DNA of 64,000 bases. Source: Aphanothece sacrum FPU1 (GTDB taxonomy: Bacteria > Cyanobacteriota > Cyanobacteriia > Cyanobacteriales > Microcystaceae). The notes beneath the pieces are model-generated. The model was not told the origin of the DNA. It did not search any database and saw only the letters and a list, made by a program, of their open reading frames with translations. The first letter of the stretch is position 1. Every line of letters starts with the position of its first letter. The stretch covers positions 124,001 through 188,000 of the forward strand of contig NZ_BDQK01000001.1 of NCBI RefSeq assembly GCF_003864295.1, read 5' to 3'. This document shows, piece by piece, positions 17,652-26,979 of the stretch. A program made the translations under genes and the position numbers.

Positions 17652-18443
17652 ATGAAGAAACGTCAGCTATTATGGATTTTAGGGGCATTTTACCTATTTA
17701 TTGGCTTATTATTAGGGTTAGGGCGAGATTTTAGTGGTTTACCCGTTTCTGCCCAATCTAACAATCTAACGGTTTCAGCGGCCATGAGTGTCAAAGATGC
17801 TCTCGAAGATATTAAGTCTGTCTATCAGAAAAGTCAGCTTAACCTTAAGATAACCTATAATTTCGGGTCTTCAGGTTCATTGCAACAGCAAATTGAACAA
17901 GGGGCCCCAGTTGATATCTTTTTATCGGCAGCAACTAAACAGATGGACGCTTTAGAAAAGAAAAAATTACTTGTTCCTGGAACTCGAAAAAACTTACTTA
18001 GTAATAGTATCGTTTTAGTTACCCCCAAAGATCAAAAGGTAGTTAAAAAATTCTCTGATTTAAGCAACCCCCAAGTCAAAAAAATTTCATTAGGAGAACC
18101 GAAAAGTGTTCCAGCAGGACAATACGGAGAACAGGTTCTTAAACATTATAAACTGTGGGAGTCTATTAAATCAAAGATTGTTTATGGAAAAGATGTTAGA
18201 CAAGTATTAACCTATGTTGAAACAGGTGATGTTGAAGCGGGATTAGTGTACAGTACAGATGCAAGTAATTCTAATAAAGTTAGAGTTGCGGCAACTGCAC
18301 CTACTAATTCCCATGACCCTATTACTTATCCTATCGCTGTCATTAAAGATAGCAAAAATATGGGTGCAGCTAAAGCATTTGTTCAATTTTTATCAGGAAA
18401 TCAAGCCAAAGCTATATTCAAAAAATATGGGTTTGGAACCTAA
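17652..18443 (+). CDS. modA: Molybdate ABC transporter substrate-binding protein ModA
   Basis: A 263-residue periplasmic binding protein with an N-terminal signal sequence (hydrophobic stretch ending LPVSAQSNN) followed by the ModA core: LTVSAAMSVKDALEDI, YNFGSSGSLQQQIEQGAPVD and DVEAGLVYSTDA. These serine and tyrosine positions form the oxyanion site in the family. It captures molybdate (or tungstate) for the fused modBC transporter encoded 200 bases downstream. The RHH-Mop gene is divergent. GAGGAG-like bases (CTGAGGAGTT) lie just before the ATG. The C-terminus ends normally, so the protein is complete. Confidence 0.95.
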   Translation: MKKRQLLWILGAFYLFIGLLLGLGRDFSGLPVSAQSNNLTVSAAMSVKDALEDIKSVYQKSQLNLKITYNFGSSGSLQQQIEQGAPVDIFLSAATKQMDALEKKKLLVPGTRKNLLSNSIVLVTPKDQKVVKKFSDLSNPQVKKISLGEPKSVPAGQYGEQVLKHYKLWESIKSKIVYGKDVRQVLTYVETGDVEAGLVYSTDASNSNKVRVAATAPTNSHDPITYPIAVIKDSKNMGAAKAFVQFLSGNQAKAIFKKYGFGT

Positions 18444-18496
18444 ATAAATCGGCTCTCTTGTATGTGTAGTGATAATTAAGGCTTATGATTCGTAGG

Positions 18497-18562
18497 GTGG
18501 GTTAGACACGGCAACAATTTTGAGAAAAAACTAATAAGTTTTAGGGCGCGTCGTAACCCACC
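18497..18562. repeat. GGTGGGTTA / TAACCCACC inverted repeat between modA and modBC
   Basis: Nine-base arms GGTGGGTTA and TAACCCACC enclose 48 bases within the 205-base gap between the two molybdate genes. The GTAGGGTGGGTTAGACACGGC arm and GCGCGTCGTAACCCACC arm resemble a common cyanobacterial palindromic repeat. If transcribed, the stem could reduce read-through from modA to modBC. Confidence 0.6.
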
Positions 18563-18648
18563 ATCTTAAAAATTATAGCTCCGACATACATTTTTCACCA
18601 AGATGTCAGGAGAGCCAAACTATATAATACATCTTGGAATTTAGACTC

Positions 18649-20520
18649 ATGACTTTAGATTTCTCACCTCTTTGGATTTCTTTAAGCACTTCTGTTATTG
18701 CGACTATTTTCGCTTTTTTTACAGGAATTACTGCCGCTCGTTGGATGTTAGTATACAAAGGAAAAGCACGAGGAATTATTGATAGTATTTTTATTTCTCC
18801 TTTAGTGTTACCTCCTACAGTCGTAGGTTTTTTGTTATTATTATTATTAGGACGTAATAGTTGGTTTGGACAGATTTTACGTCAGTTAGATTATAGTATT
18901 ATTTTTACTTGGGAAGCAACCATTTTGACAGCAAGTATAGTCGCTTTTCCCTTAATGTATCGTACCACTTTAGGCGCATTTGAACAAATTGATCAGAATG
19001 TTTTTATGGCAGCCCGTACTTTGGGTGCGTCTGAATGGCGAATATTTTGGCAAGTAATGATTCCCTTATCTTATCGAGGATTAGTCGCAGCTACTATCTT
19101 ATCTTTTGCCCGCGCTTTAGGAGAATTTGGAGCTACATTAATGTTAGCTGGAAATATTCCAGGAAGAACTCAAACAATGCCTTTGGCAATCTTCTTTGCT
19201 GCTGAATCAGGGGATATGCAAACGGCTCTAATTTGGGTCTTAATTCTCATGACTATTTCTATGTCTGTGATTATTATTGTTAATTTTTGGGCAGAAAATA
19301 AAGGAGTTAAACGGCAAGACAAATCAAAAAAAAATAAAATAATTAAAAATAATAAATCTACATTATATGATATAATAAATAATTCTAATACAAATTATAA
19401 TCAAGATAATTCATGGGAATTAATTTTAAACATAAAAAAACAATTACATGGATTTACATTAGAAGTTGATTTTAAAGCTCATCGAGAAACATTAGGTTTA
19501 TTAGGAGCATCTGGATCAGGAAAAAGTATGACTTTGCGGTGTATTGCTGGATTAGAAAATCCCGATCAAGGGCATATTAGTATTAACGGTAGAATATTAT
19601 TTGATTCTCAACAAGGCATTAATATTCCAAGTTGTAACCGTAAAGTAGGTTTTGTCTTTCAAAATTATGCTTTATTTTCTCATTTAACCGTAGCTAAAAA
19701 TATTGCTTTTGGCTTACAAAATTTACCTAAATCTGAACAAGAAACCCGTATAAAGAAATATATTCAGTTCATGGAATTAGAAGGTTTAGAAAAGAGATAT
19801 CCCCATCAATTATCAGGAGGACAACAACAAAGAGTAGCTTTAGCAAGGGCCTTAGCTACTGATCCTGATATATTACTTTTTGATGAACCTTTATCTGCAT
19901 TAGATAGCTATCTTCGGAATAGAATTGAAAGACTTTTAAGAGAAGTTTTTATCTCTTTTGATGGAGTTATATTATTTGTTACCCATAAACTAGAAGAAGC
20001 TTATCGACTGTGTGGTAATCTGTTAGTTTTGGATCAGGGAAATATTATTGAGTCAGGAACTAAACAAGAAATTTTTGAACATCCCTGCAATTTTCAAACA
20101 GCTAAAGTGACAGAATGTAAAAACTTTTCTCGCGCTCAAATTATTAATAATCAACAAATTAATGCTTTAGATTGGGGTTGTACCTTAAAAGTAATTGAAC
20201 CTATTCCTGATAGGATAAGTTATGTTGGGTTTCGGGCCCATCATTTCACTTTTGGTCTAAACCCTAATTTAGAAAATACCTTTCCCTGCTGGTTAGTTTC
20301 TCTTAGTGAAACTCAACACCGTACTACTTTATTTTTAAAGCTTCATCAAGCTCCTAATGATAGTAAAAGTTATGATTTACAGGTAGAAGTTTATAAGGAA
20401 AAATGGGCTGAAATAAAAAATAGACCCTTACCTTGGTATGTTACCTTACATCCTCTCAAAATAATGATGTTAGAAAATTCAAGAGAGCATACAGGAGTGA
20501 AAAAGTTGAGAAAATTTTGA
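18649..20520 (+). CDS. modBC: Fused molybdate ABC transporter permease-ATPase ModBC
   Basis: A ~623-residue fusion of ModB and ModC. The N-terminal ~220 residues are a permease with five to six membrane spans and the ModB signature (ARALGEFGATLMLAGNIPG). A polar linker rich in Asn/Lys follows, then an ABC ATPase with Walker A GASGSGKS, signature LSGGQQQRVALARAL and Walker B ILLFDEPLSALD. The last ~120 residues form a regulatory tail. Such fusions are known in cyanobacteria. The ATG reading MTLDFSPLW is preferred over a TTG five codons upstream; the ribosome site is weak for both. It works with ModA to import molybdate. Confidence 0.93.
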   Translation: MTLDFSPLWISLSTSVIATIFAFFTGITAARWMLVYKGKARGIIDSIFISPLVLPPTVVGFLLLLLLGRNSWFGQILRQLDYSIIFTWEATILTASIVAFPLMYRTTLGAFEQIDQNVFMAARTLGASEWRIFWQVMIPLSYRGLVAATILSFARALGEFGATLMLAGNIPGRTQTMPLAIFFAAESGDMQTALIWVLILMTISMSVIIIVNFWAENKGVKRQDKSKKNKIIKNNKSTLYDIINNSNTNYNQDNSWELILNIKKQLHGFTLEVDFKAHRETLGLLGASGSGKSMTLRCIAGLENPDQGHISINGRILFDSQQGINIPSCNRKVGFVFQNYALFSHLTVAKNIAFGLQNLPKSEQETRIKKYIQFMELEGLEKRYPHQLSGGQQQRVALARALATDPDILLFDEPLSALDSYLRNRIERLLREVFISFDGVILFVTHKLEEAYRLCGNLLVLDQGNIIESGTKQEIFEHPCNFQTAKVTECKNFSRAQIINNQQINALDWGCTLKVIEPIPDRISYVGFRAHHFTFGLNPNLENTFPCWLVSLSETQHRTTLFLKLHQAPNDSKSYDLQVEVYKEKWAEIKNRPLPWYVTLHPLKIMMLENSREHTGVKKLRKF

Positions 20521-20593
20521 AGGATTACAAACAAAGTCGGTAAAAAATAAAAATATTTCTAGGTTCGTCAATGTTGATTTAGGGATTGACTAA

Positions 20594-20609
20594 CGGACAA
20601 TAATGTCCG
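20594..20609. promoter_or_regulatory. CGGACA-ATAA-TGTCCG inverted repeat upstream of hicA
   Basis: Perfect 6-bp arms around a 4-base spacer, ending 11 bases before the hicA start codon. Type II modules are usually autoregulated by antitoxin binding to such promoter palindromes, so this is a candidate HicB operator. The assignment rests on position and symmetry only. Confidence 0.5.
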
Positions 20610-20735
20610 AAGATGTTAGAATGAAAGGAAGTGAATTTATTCGGAAAATCAAGAAGTTAGCTAAAAAGCGAGGGATTGAGGCTTATGTTGACAAAAAAAG
20701 GGGGAAAGGTAGTCATGTAACCCTATACTTTGGAG

Positions 20736-22008
20736 CTGGCGTGGGGACATGAAACCCTGAAAGCCTTACCAGATGACGAAAAGAGCAAAACATGGTAAAA
20801 AGAAAATGTTCTTTTTTTAGCGATCGCCGTCTAAACCCAAAATGTTACCAGAAATTTATAACAACCATTTAACAAAGTATCTGAAAAAATCGGAATATTT
20901 AATACTGTTAATCATGATAGAATTAGTGCAAGTATATAGGAAAATTAGGTTTTATGAGTTAGCTAGTTATTTTCCCAGTCCCATTTTATTTGAAAGTAAG
21001 AGAAAAAAGTTAAAACGGTTTTTCGAGATTCCTTGTTTGACAATTGAAGGAGTATGGATACCTATCATAAAACAGTGGTTAAAGCAATCATTTAGTACAG
21101 GAGATGTCTTACATATTGCCATAGATAGAACCCAATGGGGGTTGATTAATATTTTGATGGTAAGTCTGGTAATTGATAATAGAGGAATTCCCTTATATTT
21201 TGAGTTGCTAGATCACATCGGTAATAGTAACTTTGACACACAGAAAAGTATATTAGCCCGAATATTACTCTTTCTAAAAGAATATAAAATAGTTGTCTTA
21301 GGGGATAGAGAATTCTGCTCAGTTGAACTAGCAAAATGGTTACATGGACAAAAAAGAGTTTATTATGCACTCAGATTGAAGAAAAGCAACTATATTGAAG
21401 TAGAAAAGGAAATGTGGACGCGACTAAAAGATTTAGGATTATCTTCAGGAATGTCTTTATTTTATCAAGGAGTTAAAGTTACGAAAACAAAAGGATTTAT
21501 AGGCAGTAATATAGTGGCGAAATGGAAAAAGAAGTATAGAGGAATAGAGACAAAAGAAGCTTGGTTTATTATCACAAATTTAACCAGTATTGATGAGACG
21601 ATTGACGCTTATAAAAAGAGATTTTGTATTGAGGAAATGTTTCGGGATTTTAAGAAAGGTGGTTATGATTTAGAAAGAACGAAATTAACAGGACATCGCC
21701 TTACTTCCTTAATTATATTGATTACTCTAGCTTATTCAATGGCAACATTTTCTGGAAAAATTATTAAAGAGAAAGGATTGGCAAAATATGTGGGGAGAGT
21801 CAGAAAAAACAAGAAAATGCGACGGAGACACAGTAACTTTTATATCGGTCTTCATGGAAAAGATTGGGTTGACTCTTGTGATTTATTTACCGTTGAAGCC
21901 CAGGCATTAATGCAATTAAGCCCCGAAAAACGCGCCTATTATCGACGAGGACGACGGGCTATATCCCTGATTAAGTCTAGCTTATAGATTTTTATGTCCC
22001 CACGCCAG
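20736..22008 (+). mobile_element. IS4-family insertion sequence, copy 1, with 9-bp target duplication
   Basis: A 1273-bp element with perfect 15-bp terminal inverted repeats CTGGCGTGGGGACAT. It is flanked by the direct repeat ACTTTGGAG on both sides, a 9-bp target duplication that shows simple transposition into hicA. It holds one transposase gene about 106 bases from the left end. A second copy with the same length and the same encoded protein lies near 51.2-52.5 kb, so movement was recent. Confidence 0.97.
20842..21987 (+). CDS. IS4-family transposase (copy 1)
   Basis: A 381-residue DDE transposase. The first catalytic aspartate is in IAIDRTQWG, the second in VVLGDREFCS, and the glutamate in the Y-(2)-R-(3)-E-(6)-K signature YKKRFCIEEMFRDFK, which defines IS4-type enzymes. 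The gene appears intact, with no frameshift, and is identical in protein sequence to the copy near 51.3 kb. It occupies nearly the whole element, ending about 20 bases before the right terminal repeat. The basic C-terminus (YYRRGRRAISLIKSSL) is typical. It is presumably active. Confidence 0.95.
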   Translation: MLPEIYNNHLTKYLKKSEYLILLIMIELVQVYRKIRFYELASYFPSPILFESKRKKLKRFFEIPCLTIEGVWIPIIKQWLKQSFSTGDVLHIAIDRTQWGLINILMVSLVIDNRGIPLYFELLDHIGNSNFDTQKSILARILLFLKEYKIVVLGDREFCSVELAKWLHGQKRVYYALRLKKSNYIEVEKEMWTRLKDLGLSSGMSLFYQGVKVTKTKGFIGSNIVAKWKKKYRGIETKEAWFIITNLTSIDETIDAYKKRFCIEEMFRDFKKGGYDLERTKLTGHRLTSLIILITLAYSMATFSGKIIKEKGLAKYVGRVRKNKKMRRRHSNFYIGLHGKDWVDSCDLFTVEAQALMQLSPEKRAYYRRGRRAISLIKSSL

Positions 22009-22128
22009 ACTTTGGAGATAGATTAACAATTGTCCGAAACCCATCGGATGAATTGAAGACAGGAACGTTAAAAGCGATGTTGAAACAGTTGGATTTAAAA
22101 GAGAATGACATTACAACAAGCGATGACA

Positions 22129-22569
22129 ATGAGTAGATTTTCGTATGGAGCTAAATTAACACCTGATGAGACAGATGGGGGATGGGTAGTAACTTTCCGA
22201 GATCTGCCAGAGGCAATTACCCAAGGAGATGATGTAGAAGGGGCATTGAGGGAAGCGGACGACTGCTTAGAAGAGGCGATCGCAGCACGGATTGATGATA
22301 AGCGGGATATTCCTGTACCATCAGACCTCGTTCAAGGAGAATATGGGGTGTGTTTACCAATTCAAACATCACTCAAAGCCTCACTCTATTTAGCTATGAA
22401 AGAGGCCAAATTATCTCAAGTCCAATTAGCCGAAATTCTTGGTCTTGATGAGAAAGAAGTTCGTAGAATATTAGACCCAGAGCATGGGACTAAGTTACCA
22501 ACCATAGAACGTGCTTTAAAAGCTTTAGGGCAACAAATTTCACTGACGGTAATCGAGGAGCAAGGTTAA
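22129..22569 (+). CDS. hicB: HicB family antitoxin
   Basis: The antitoxin of the disrupted hicAB pair. The N-terminal ~75 residues form the partial RNase-H-like HicB fold (GGWVVTFRDLPEAITQGD, then EADDCLEEAI), and the C-terminus is a helix-turn-helix (QVQLAEILGLDEKEVRRIL) for operator binding. I prefer the ATG reading MSRFSYGAKLTPDE because it overlaps the hicA stop (ATGAGTAG), a coupling arrangement normal for the family; ATGs 6 and 24 bases upstream are also in frame. The gene is intact although its toxin is broken. Its expression may now depend on read-through from the inserted element. Confidence 0.88.
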   Translation: MSRFSYGAKLTPDETDGGWVVTFRDLPEAITQGDDVEGALREADDCLEEAIAARIDDKRDIPVPSDLVQGEYGVCLPIQTSLKASLYLAMKEAKLSQVQLAEILGLDEKEVRRILDPEHGTKLPTIERALKALGQQISLTVIEEQG

Positions 22570-22711
22570 ATCGAGATGACGGCTCAGTAGAGGATCGGTG
22601 ATCGCTCCAGGGCGATTCTTTCTAAAAATTCTAGCCATTCATATAATTTCATTCACTGTATAATTAACAAAATCGCCCTAGCCATTCTCTGGGTAATCCA
22701 GATTACTTCAC

Positions 22712-22933
22712 TCACTTGGCTAATTCTTTTAAAGCATTACGGTAACTGCGGGTTACTTCCCCTGCGGCTTCCATAACTTGTTCAAATTCAGGGTCATAGG
22801 CGGTTAACTCCATTCCATCAGGGGTTTGGGTGAGATAGATGGTGTCTCCCTCACTAACTTGTAACTTATCAAGGATTTCTTTGGGAAAAGTGGTTCCGAT
22901 AGAATTTCCAATCTTCCTGAGTTTTAACTTCAT
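22712..22933 (-). CDS. AbrB/MazE-type antitoxin, apparently solitary
   Basis: A 73-residue swapped-hairpin AbrB protein: KLRKIGNSIGTTFPKEIL, then a second strand pair around EGDTIYLTQTPDG. This is the DNA-binding half of MazE-like or 'addiction module antidote' proteins. Such genes usually precede a PIN, MazF or Doc/Fic toxin, but the 140 bases downstream contain none, and hicB lies next. It is either a lone antitoxin left after toxin loss or a small regulator. The C-terminal ~30 residues are charged, matching a toxin-binding tail. An AGGAG-like site precedes the ATG. Confidence 0.8.
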   Translation of the reverse strand: MKLKLRKIGNSIGTTFPKEILDKLQVSEGDTIYLTQTPDGMELTAYDPEFEQVMEAAGEVTRSYRNALKELAK

Positions 22934-23102
22934 GATTTTCTTCTCCTCTCGTAGTAATTACAATTGTAACTACAAGCTTAACAGATTTTATGTCAAAAAA
23001 TAAAGGAAAGATAAAATGTAACAAAAAATACAGTTTACACCTTAAACCCGAAAGAGCCATAGAAAAGGGTTTAACACTGTTAAACCCCTACAGAATTTAC
23101 TA

Positions 23103-24260
23103 TTAGCCAACTTTAGCTAAAATACTAGCAGCCGCCGCAATACCCGCGCCTGGAGTAGCTCCTTCATAACCAAGGGTTTGTAAGGTAGACTCTAAAGCGG
23201 CGATCGCACTTAAAATATCCCGTTCACCGACAAAACCTAGATGACCAATACGGAAGATCTTACCTTTAAGATGATCTTGTCCCCCAGCTAAAGCAATATC
23301 AAACTGCTTCTTCATGGTAGAACGAATAGCTTCTGCATCAACTCCTGTGGGCATTACAGCCGTAATAGCCGGACTTGCTGCCTCATCCGGGGCAAATAGA
23401 GGCAACCCTAAAGCTTTCATGGCGGCCCGAGTAGCTTGAGTTAGACGAGCATGACGAGCGAAAATACTCTCCAATCCCTCTTTTTTCATCATTTGTAAAG
23501 ACACTTGTAAACCATACATCAGATTTACCGGAGGGGTAAAAGGAGAACTATCCTTATCAGTAGCTTTTTTATAAGCCTTTAAATCTAGATAAAACTTAGG
23601 AATTTTGGCATTTTCGTAGGCTTTCCAAGCCTTTTGACTCACAGAAATCAATCCTAACCCTGGAGGTATCATATAGCCTTTTTGGGAACCAGAAGCCACC
23701 ACATCTAGACCCCATTGATCGATAGGAACATTAACCGCACCTAAACTGGTGACAGCATCCACAATAATTAAAGATTCCCCATGATTTTTGACATGGGTAT
23801 TAATGGTTTCCAGGTCATTGAGTACCCCCGTCGAGGTTTCTGAATGGGTAATAATAACCGCTTTGATGGTTTTTGCCGTATCTGCTGCGAGTTTAGCGCG
23901 AAACACTTCAGGATCGAGAGGTTTACCCCATTCTGCCGTAATTTCTTCCACTTGTAAGCCAAAAGCCTTACCCACTAGACTCCAGCGTTCGCCGAACTTC
24001 CCATTATTACCCACTAAAATGCGATCGCCAGGACTCAAAAAATTAATAATGGCCGCTTCCATGGCTCCAGTTCCGCTTACAGTTAACATAAGCAGATCAT
24101 TAGTTGTTTGGTGAAGCCATTTAAGATTTGCTGTAAGCTCTGCAATTATTTTACTAAAATCGCCGCTTCGGTGGCCAATGGGGTGTTTGGCCATGGCCAA
24201 TAACACACTTTCAGGGACAGGGGTTGGCCCTGGAATCATCAACATATTTTTATCTTGCAT
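23103..24260 (-). CDS. Alanine/serine-glyoxylate aminotransferase family protein
   Basis: A ~385-residue class V PLP aminotransferase. It begins with the family hallmark MLMIPGPTPVPESVL; the PLP lysine is in SGSQKGYMIPPGLG and the cofactor-phosphate region in LTVSGTGAMEAAI. Homologues are annotated as alanine-glyoxylate or serine-glyoxylate transaminase and, historically, as the small subunit of soluble hydrogenase. In a cyanobacterium a photorespiratory role (glyoxylate to glycine) is likely. The ATG is preferred over a TTG one codon upstream; AGGAG lies about nine bases before it. The final ~20 residues are Ala-rich. Confidence 0.9.
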   Translation of the reverse strand: MQDKNMLMIPGPTPVPESVLLAMAKHPIGHRSGDFSKIIAELTANLKWLHQTTNDLLMLTVSGTGAMEAAIINFLSPGDRILVGNNGKFGERWSLVGKAFGLQVEEITAEWGKPLDPEVFRAKLAADTAKTIKAVIITHSETSTGVLNDLETINTHVKNHGESLIIVDAVTSLGAVNVPIDQWGLDVVASGSQKGYMIPPGLGLISVSQKAWKAYENAKIPKFYLDLKAYKKATDKDSSPFTPPVNLMYGLQVSLQMMKKEGLESIFARHARLTQATRAAMKALGLPLFAPDEAASPAITAVMPTGVDAEAIRSTMKKQFDIALAGGQDHLKGKIFRIGHLGFVGERDILSAIAALESTLQTLGYEGATPGAGIAAAASILAKVG

Positions 24261-24490
24261 CAATTATGTCTCCTAAAATTAACCCCATCTTATTAACCAT
24301 AAAAAAAACTGTTGCTTTTTTGATTATTTTTAAGCTTTAATTCAGGTTTTTTTCTTTACCCATTGAGAAAACTAATAATTAAATTTTATCATAATTGTTG
24401 ATTAAGAGTTTCAGAAGATTAAAACAAAATGGTAACATCTGTAGATGGTGGAAGTTGAATCTATCCTAATCCACAGTAATCATTATATAT

Positions 24491-25939
24491 ATGCCATCTA
24501 TCCGCGAAATTCATCAACAATTAGTCAAAAAAGAACGCTCTGCCGTTGAAATTACCACAGAAGCGTTAAAACGGATCGAAGTAGTTGATCCTAAAGTCAA
24601 AAGTTTCTTGTGTATTACCGCCGATCACGCCCTAAAAGTCGCTAAACAAGTTGATCAAAAAATCGCCGCTAAGGAAGAAATTGGACTTTTAGCAGGTATT
24701 CCCATCGGTATCAAAGACAATATGTGTACTACCGGAATTCCCACGACTTGCGCCTCTCGCATTTTAGAGAATTTTGTCCCTCCTTATGAGTCTACTGTCA
24801 CCCAAAAACTCAAAGACGCGGGGGCAGTTATGGTGGGCAAAACTAACTTAGATGAGTTTGCTATGGGCAGTTCAACGGAAAATTCCGGTTATCAAATCAC
24901 CGCTAACCCTTGGGATCTCTCTAGAGTACCTGGAGGATCATCAGGAGGATCAGCGGCCGCCGTAGCCGCTTCAGAATGCGTTGTAGCCTTGGGATCGGAT
25001 ACGGGTGGGTCTATACGTCAACCGGCCTCTTTATGTGGCATCGTGGGCTTAAAACCGACCTATGGGTTGGTTTCTCGCTTTGGGTTGGTAGCTTATGCTT
25101 CATCTTTAGATCAAATTGGCCCTTTATCCCGTAGCGTTGAAGATGCTGCTATTTTATTAGGGGCGATCGCGGGATACGATAACAAAGATTCAACCAGTCT
25201 TAATGTGCCGATTCCTGACTATACCCAATTCCTGAAAAAGTCTTTAAAAGGCTTAAAAATTGGGATTATTGAGGAAACTTTTGGGGAAGGTTTAGATTCC
25301 ATTGTAGAAAAAACAGTCAATGAAGCGATCGCCCAACTCAAAAGTTTAGGGGCCAAAGTACAAAAAATATCTTGTCCTCGTTTTCGTTATGGTTTACCTG
25401 CTTATTATATTATTGCTCCTTCAGAGGCTTCTGCTAATTTAGCCCGTTATGATGCGGTTAAATACGGCATTCGAGAAAATGCTGATAGTCTCATTGATAT
25501 GTATACCAAAACTCGCGCTAAAGGTTTTGGAACTGAAGTAAAACGGCGTATTATGTTGGGAACTTATGCCTTATCAGCAGGGTATTATGATGCTTATTAT
25601 CTTAAGGCCCAAAAAGTCCGCACTCTCATTAAACAGGACTTTGATGCAGCTTTTGAGAAAGTAGATGTTTTAGTGTGTCCGACAACTCCTACAACTGCAT
25701 TTAAAGCAGGGGAAAAGACTTCTGATCCCTTAAGTATGTATTTGTCAGATTTAATGACAATTCCTGTTAATTTAGCAGGTTTACCAGGAATGAGTATACC
25801 TTGCGGGTTCGATCAAGAAGGTTTACCTATTGGGTTACAATTGATTGGCAATGTATTAGAAGAAGGCAAACTATTCCAAGTAGGATATGCTTATGAACAA
25901 GCTACAACTTGGCATAATCATATCCCTCCCTTAAAGTAA
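24491..25939 (+). CDS. gatA: Asp-tRNA(Asn)/Glu-tRNA(Gln) amidotransferase subunit A
   Basis: A 482-residue amidase-signature enzyme that releases ammonia from glutamine for tRNA-dependent amidation in the GatCAB complex. The Ser-cisSer-Lys triad regions are plain: IGIKDNMCT (lysine), [16 protein letters not shown] and [14 protein letters not shown]. The GatA-specific stretch [16 protein letters not shown] is also present. Length and both ends match bacterial GatA. gatB and gatC are not in this window, as is common in cyanobacteria, where the subunits are scattered. The upstream gap of 227 bases is AT-rich and shows no other gene. Confidence 0.97.
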   Translation: MPSIREIHQQLVKKERSAVEITTEALKRIEVVDPKVKSFLCITADHALKVAKQVDQKIAAKEEIGLLAGIPIGIKDNMCTTGIPTTCASRILENFVPPYESTVTQKLKDAGAVMVGKTNLDEFAMGSSTENSGYQITANPWDLSRVPGGSSGGSAAAVAASECVVALGSDTGGSIRQPASLCGIVGLKPTYGLVSRFGLVAYASSLDQIGPLSRSVEDAAILLGAIAGYDNKDSTSLNVPIPDYTQFLKKSLKGLKIGIIEETFGEGLDSIVEKTVNEAIAQLKSLGAKVQKISCPRFRYGLPAYYIIAPSEASANLARYDAVKYGIRENADSLIDMYTKTRAKGFGTEVKRRIMLGTYALSAGYYDAYYLKAQKVRTLIKQDFDAAFEKVDVLVCPTTPTTAFKAGEKTSDPLSMYLSDLMTIPVNLAGLPGMSIPCGFDQEGLPIGLQLIGNVLEEGKLFQVGYAYEQATTWHNHIPPLK

Positions 25940-26063
25940 AGTTTACCCGTAGGGGTAATTCATGAATTATCCCTAAACTTCGTGCGGGGATTCCGTTGAC
26001 ATTTTTGGTAAATTATTAGCTAATGATTCATAATCATTAATAACGGATTAAGGATAATGCCCA

Positions 26064-26975
26064 ATGATCATCAACCTTTTGTTAAAAGCAATCATCAGTG
26101 GCGCAGGAATTACCATTATTACCTATTTTGCTGCTTGTTTTGCTTTATTACTCTGGCAACATCGTCTTATTTTTGTTCCCTCTCGTAAGGTAAACACCAC
26201 TCCCCAAGATTTAGGATTAACTTATGAGGATGTTTGGTTATCTGTGTCCAGTTTTCAACGTCAAGGAGAACGTTTACATGGATGGTGGATACCTAATAAT
26301 TTAAAGGGCGATCGCGTTTTACTCTATTTACACGGAAATGGGGGCAATATTAGTTATAATTTAGGGCCGGCCCAACGATTTAACAAGTTAGGGTTCTCGG
26401 TTTTTATGATAGACTATTGCGGTTATGGTCGTAGTGGGGGAGAGTTTCCCACCGAAGCAGAAGTCTATCGGGATGCTCAACTGGCCTGGAATTATTTAGT
26501 CGAAGAACGCCAAATACAACCGAAAAATATCTTTATTTATGGTCATTCTTTAGGAGGCGCGATCGCTATTGATCTAGGAGTTCGTCAACCTCATGCGGCC
26601 GGAATTATAGTAGAAAATACCTTCACTTCCATCAGAGAAATGGTAGATGAAAGAGGTTTAATGTATCGTTTATTTCCCATTGAATTAATTTTGCAACAAA
26701 GATTTGATTCTTTGAGTAAATTACGATTATTACAAGTTCCTTTACTCTTGATTCATGGAATTAGCGATAGCACGGTTCCTGCTAAAATGAGTCAACGATT
26801 ATTTAATGCAGCTAACGTTCCTAAAAAATTATTACTTGTTCCCGATGCAGGTCATAATAATGTGGGTGCAGTGAGTGAGGAAAAGTATGATCAAACTGTG
26901 AGCGAGTTTTCCGAATTAGTGCGTCATACTCAAGCTAAATCTATGATAGATATCAGATTTGAGTCATACTATTAA
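26064..26975 (+). CDS. Membrane-anchored alpha/beta hydrolase (BEM46-like)
   Basis: A 303-residue protein with one N-terminal membrane segment (IISGAGITIITYFAACFALLLW) and a serine-hydrolase domain. Visible elements are the oxyanion HGNGGNI, the nucleophile elbow IYGHSLGGAIAI, the acid in HGISDSTVP and the histidine in DAGHNNV. This layout is typical of the BEM46/ABHD13-like family, whose substrates are poorly known. The catalytic domain probably sits at the membrane surface. It is followed by a convergent small gene with only four bases between stops. Confidence 0.85.
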   Translation: MIINLLLKAIISGAGITIITYFAACFALLLWQHRLIFVPSRKVNTTPQDLGLTYEDVWLSVSSFQRQGERLHGWWIPNNLKGDRVLLYLHGNGGNISYNLGPAQRFNKLGFSVFMIDYCGYGRSGGEFPTEAEVYRDAQLAWNYLVEERQIQPKNIFIYGHSLGGAIAIDLGVRQPHAAGIIVENTFTSIREMVDERGLMYRLFPIELILQQRFDSLSKLRLLQVPLLLIHGISDSTVPAKMSQRLFNAANVPKKLLLVPDAGHNNVGAVSEEKYDQTVSEFSELVRHTQAKSMIDIRFESYY

Positions 26976-26979
26976 CTGT

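Larger units (their letters stand above)
20621..22136 (+). pseudogene. hicA: hicA toxin gene split by an IS4-family element
   Basis: The 5' part reads MKGSEFIRKIKKLAKKRG and includes the family's GKGSH motif with the catalytic histidine, then stops shortly inside the insertion. After the element the frame resumes at DRLTIVRNPSDELKTG and ends SDDNE. Removing the element and one copy of the 9-bp duplication restores a continuous ~77-residue HicA, an mRNA interferase with a dsRBD-like fold. The insertion lies after residue ~38, separating the catalytic half from the C-terminal helix, so activity is probably lost. The stop codon overlaps the start of hicB, as expected for this operon. Confidence 0.9.

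Noticed and set aside
22869-23060. 63-residue minus-strand frame upstream of the MazE-like gene
   Set aside because: It overlaps the antitoxin start in another frame and contains its promoter region; no domain.
23788-24114. 108-residue frame antisense to the aminotransferase
   Set aside because: The aminotransferase has clear PLP motifs on the other strand; this is a shadow.
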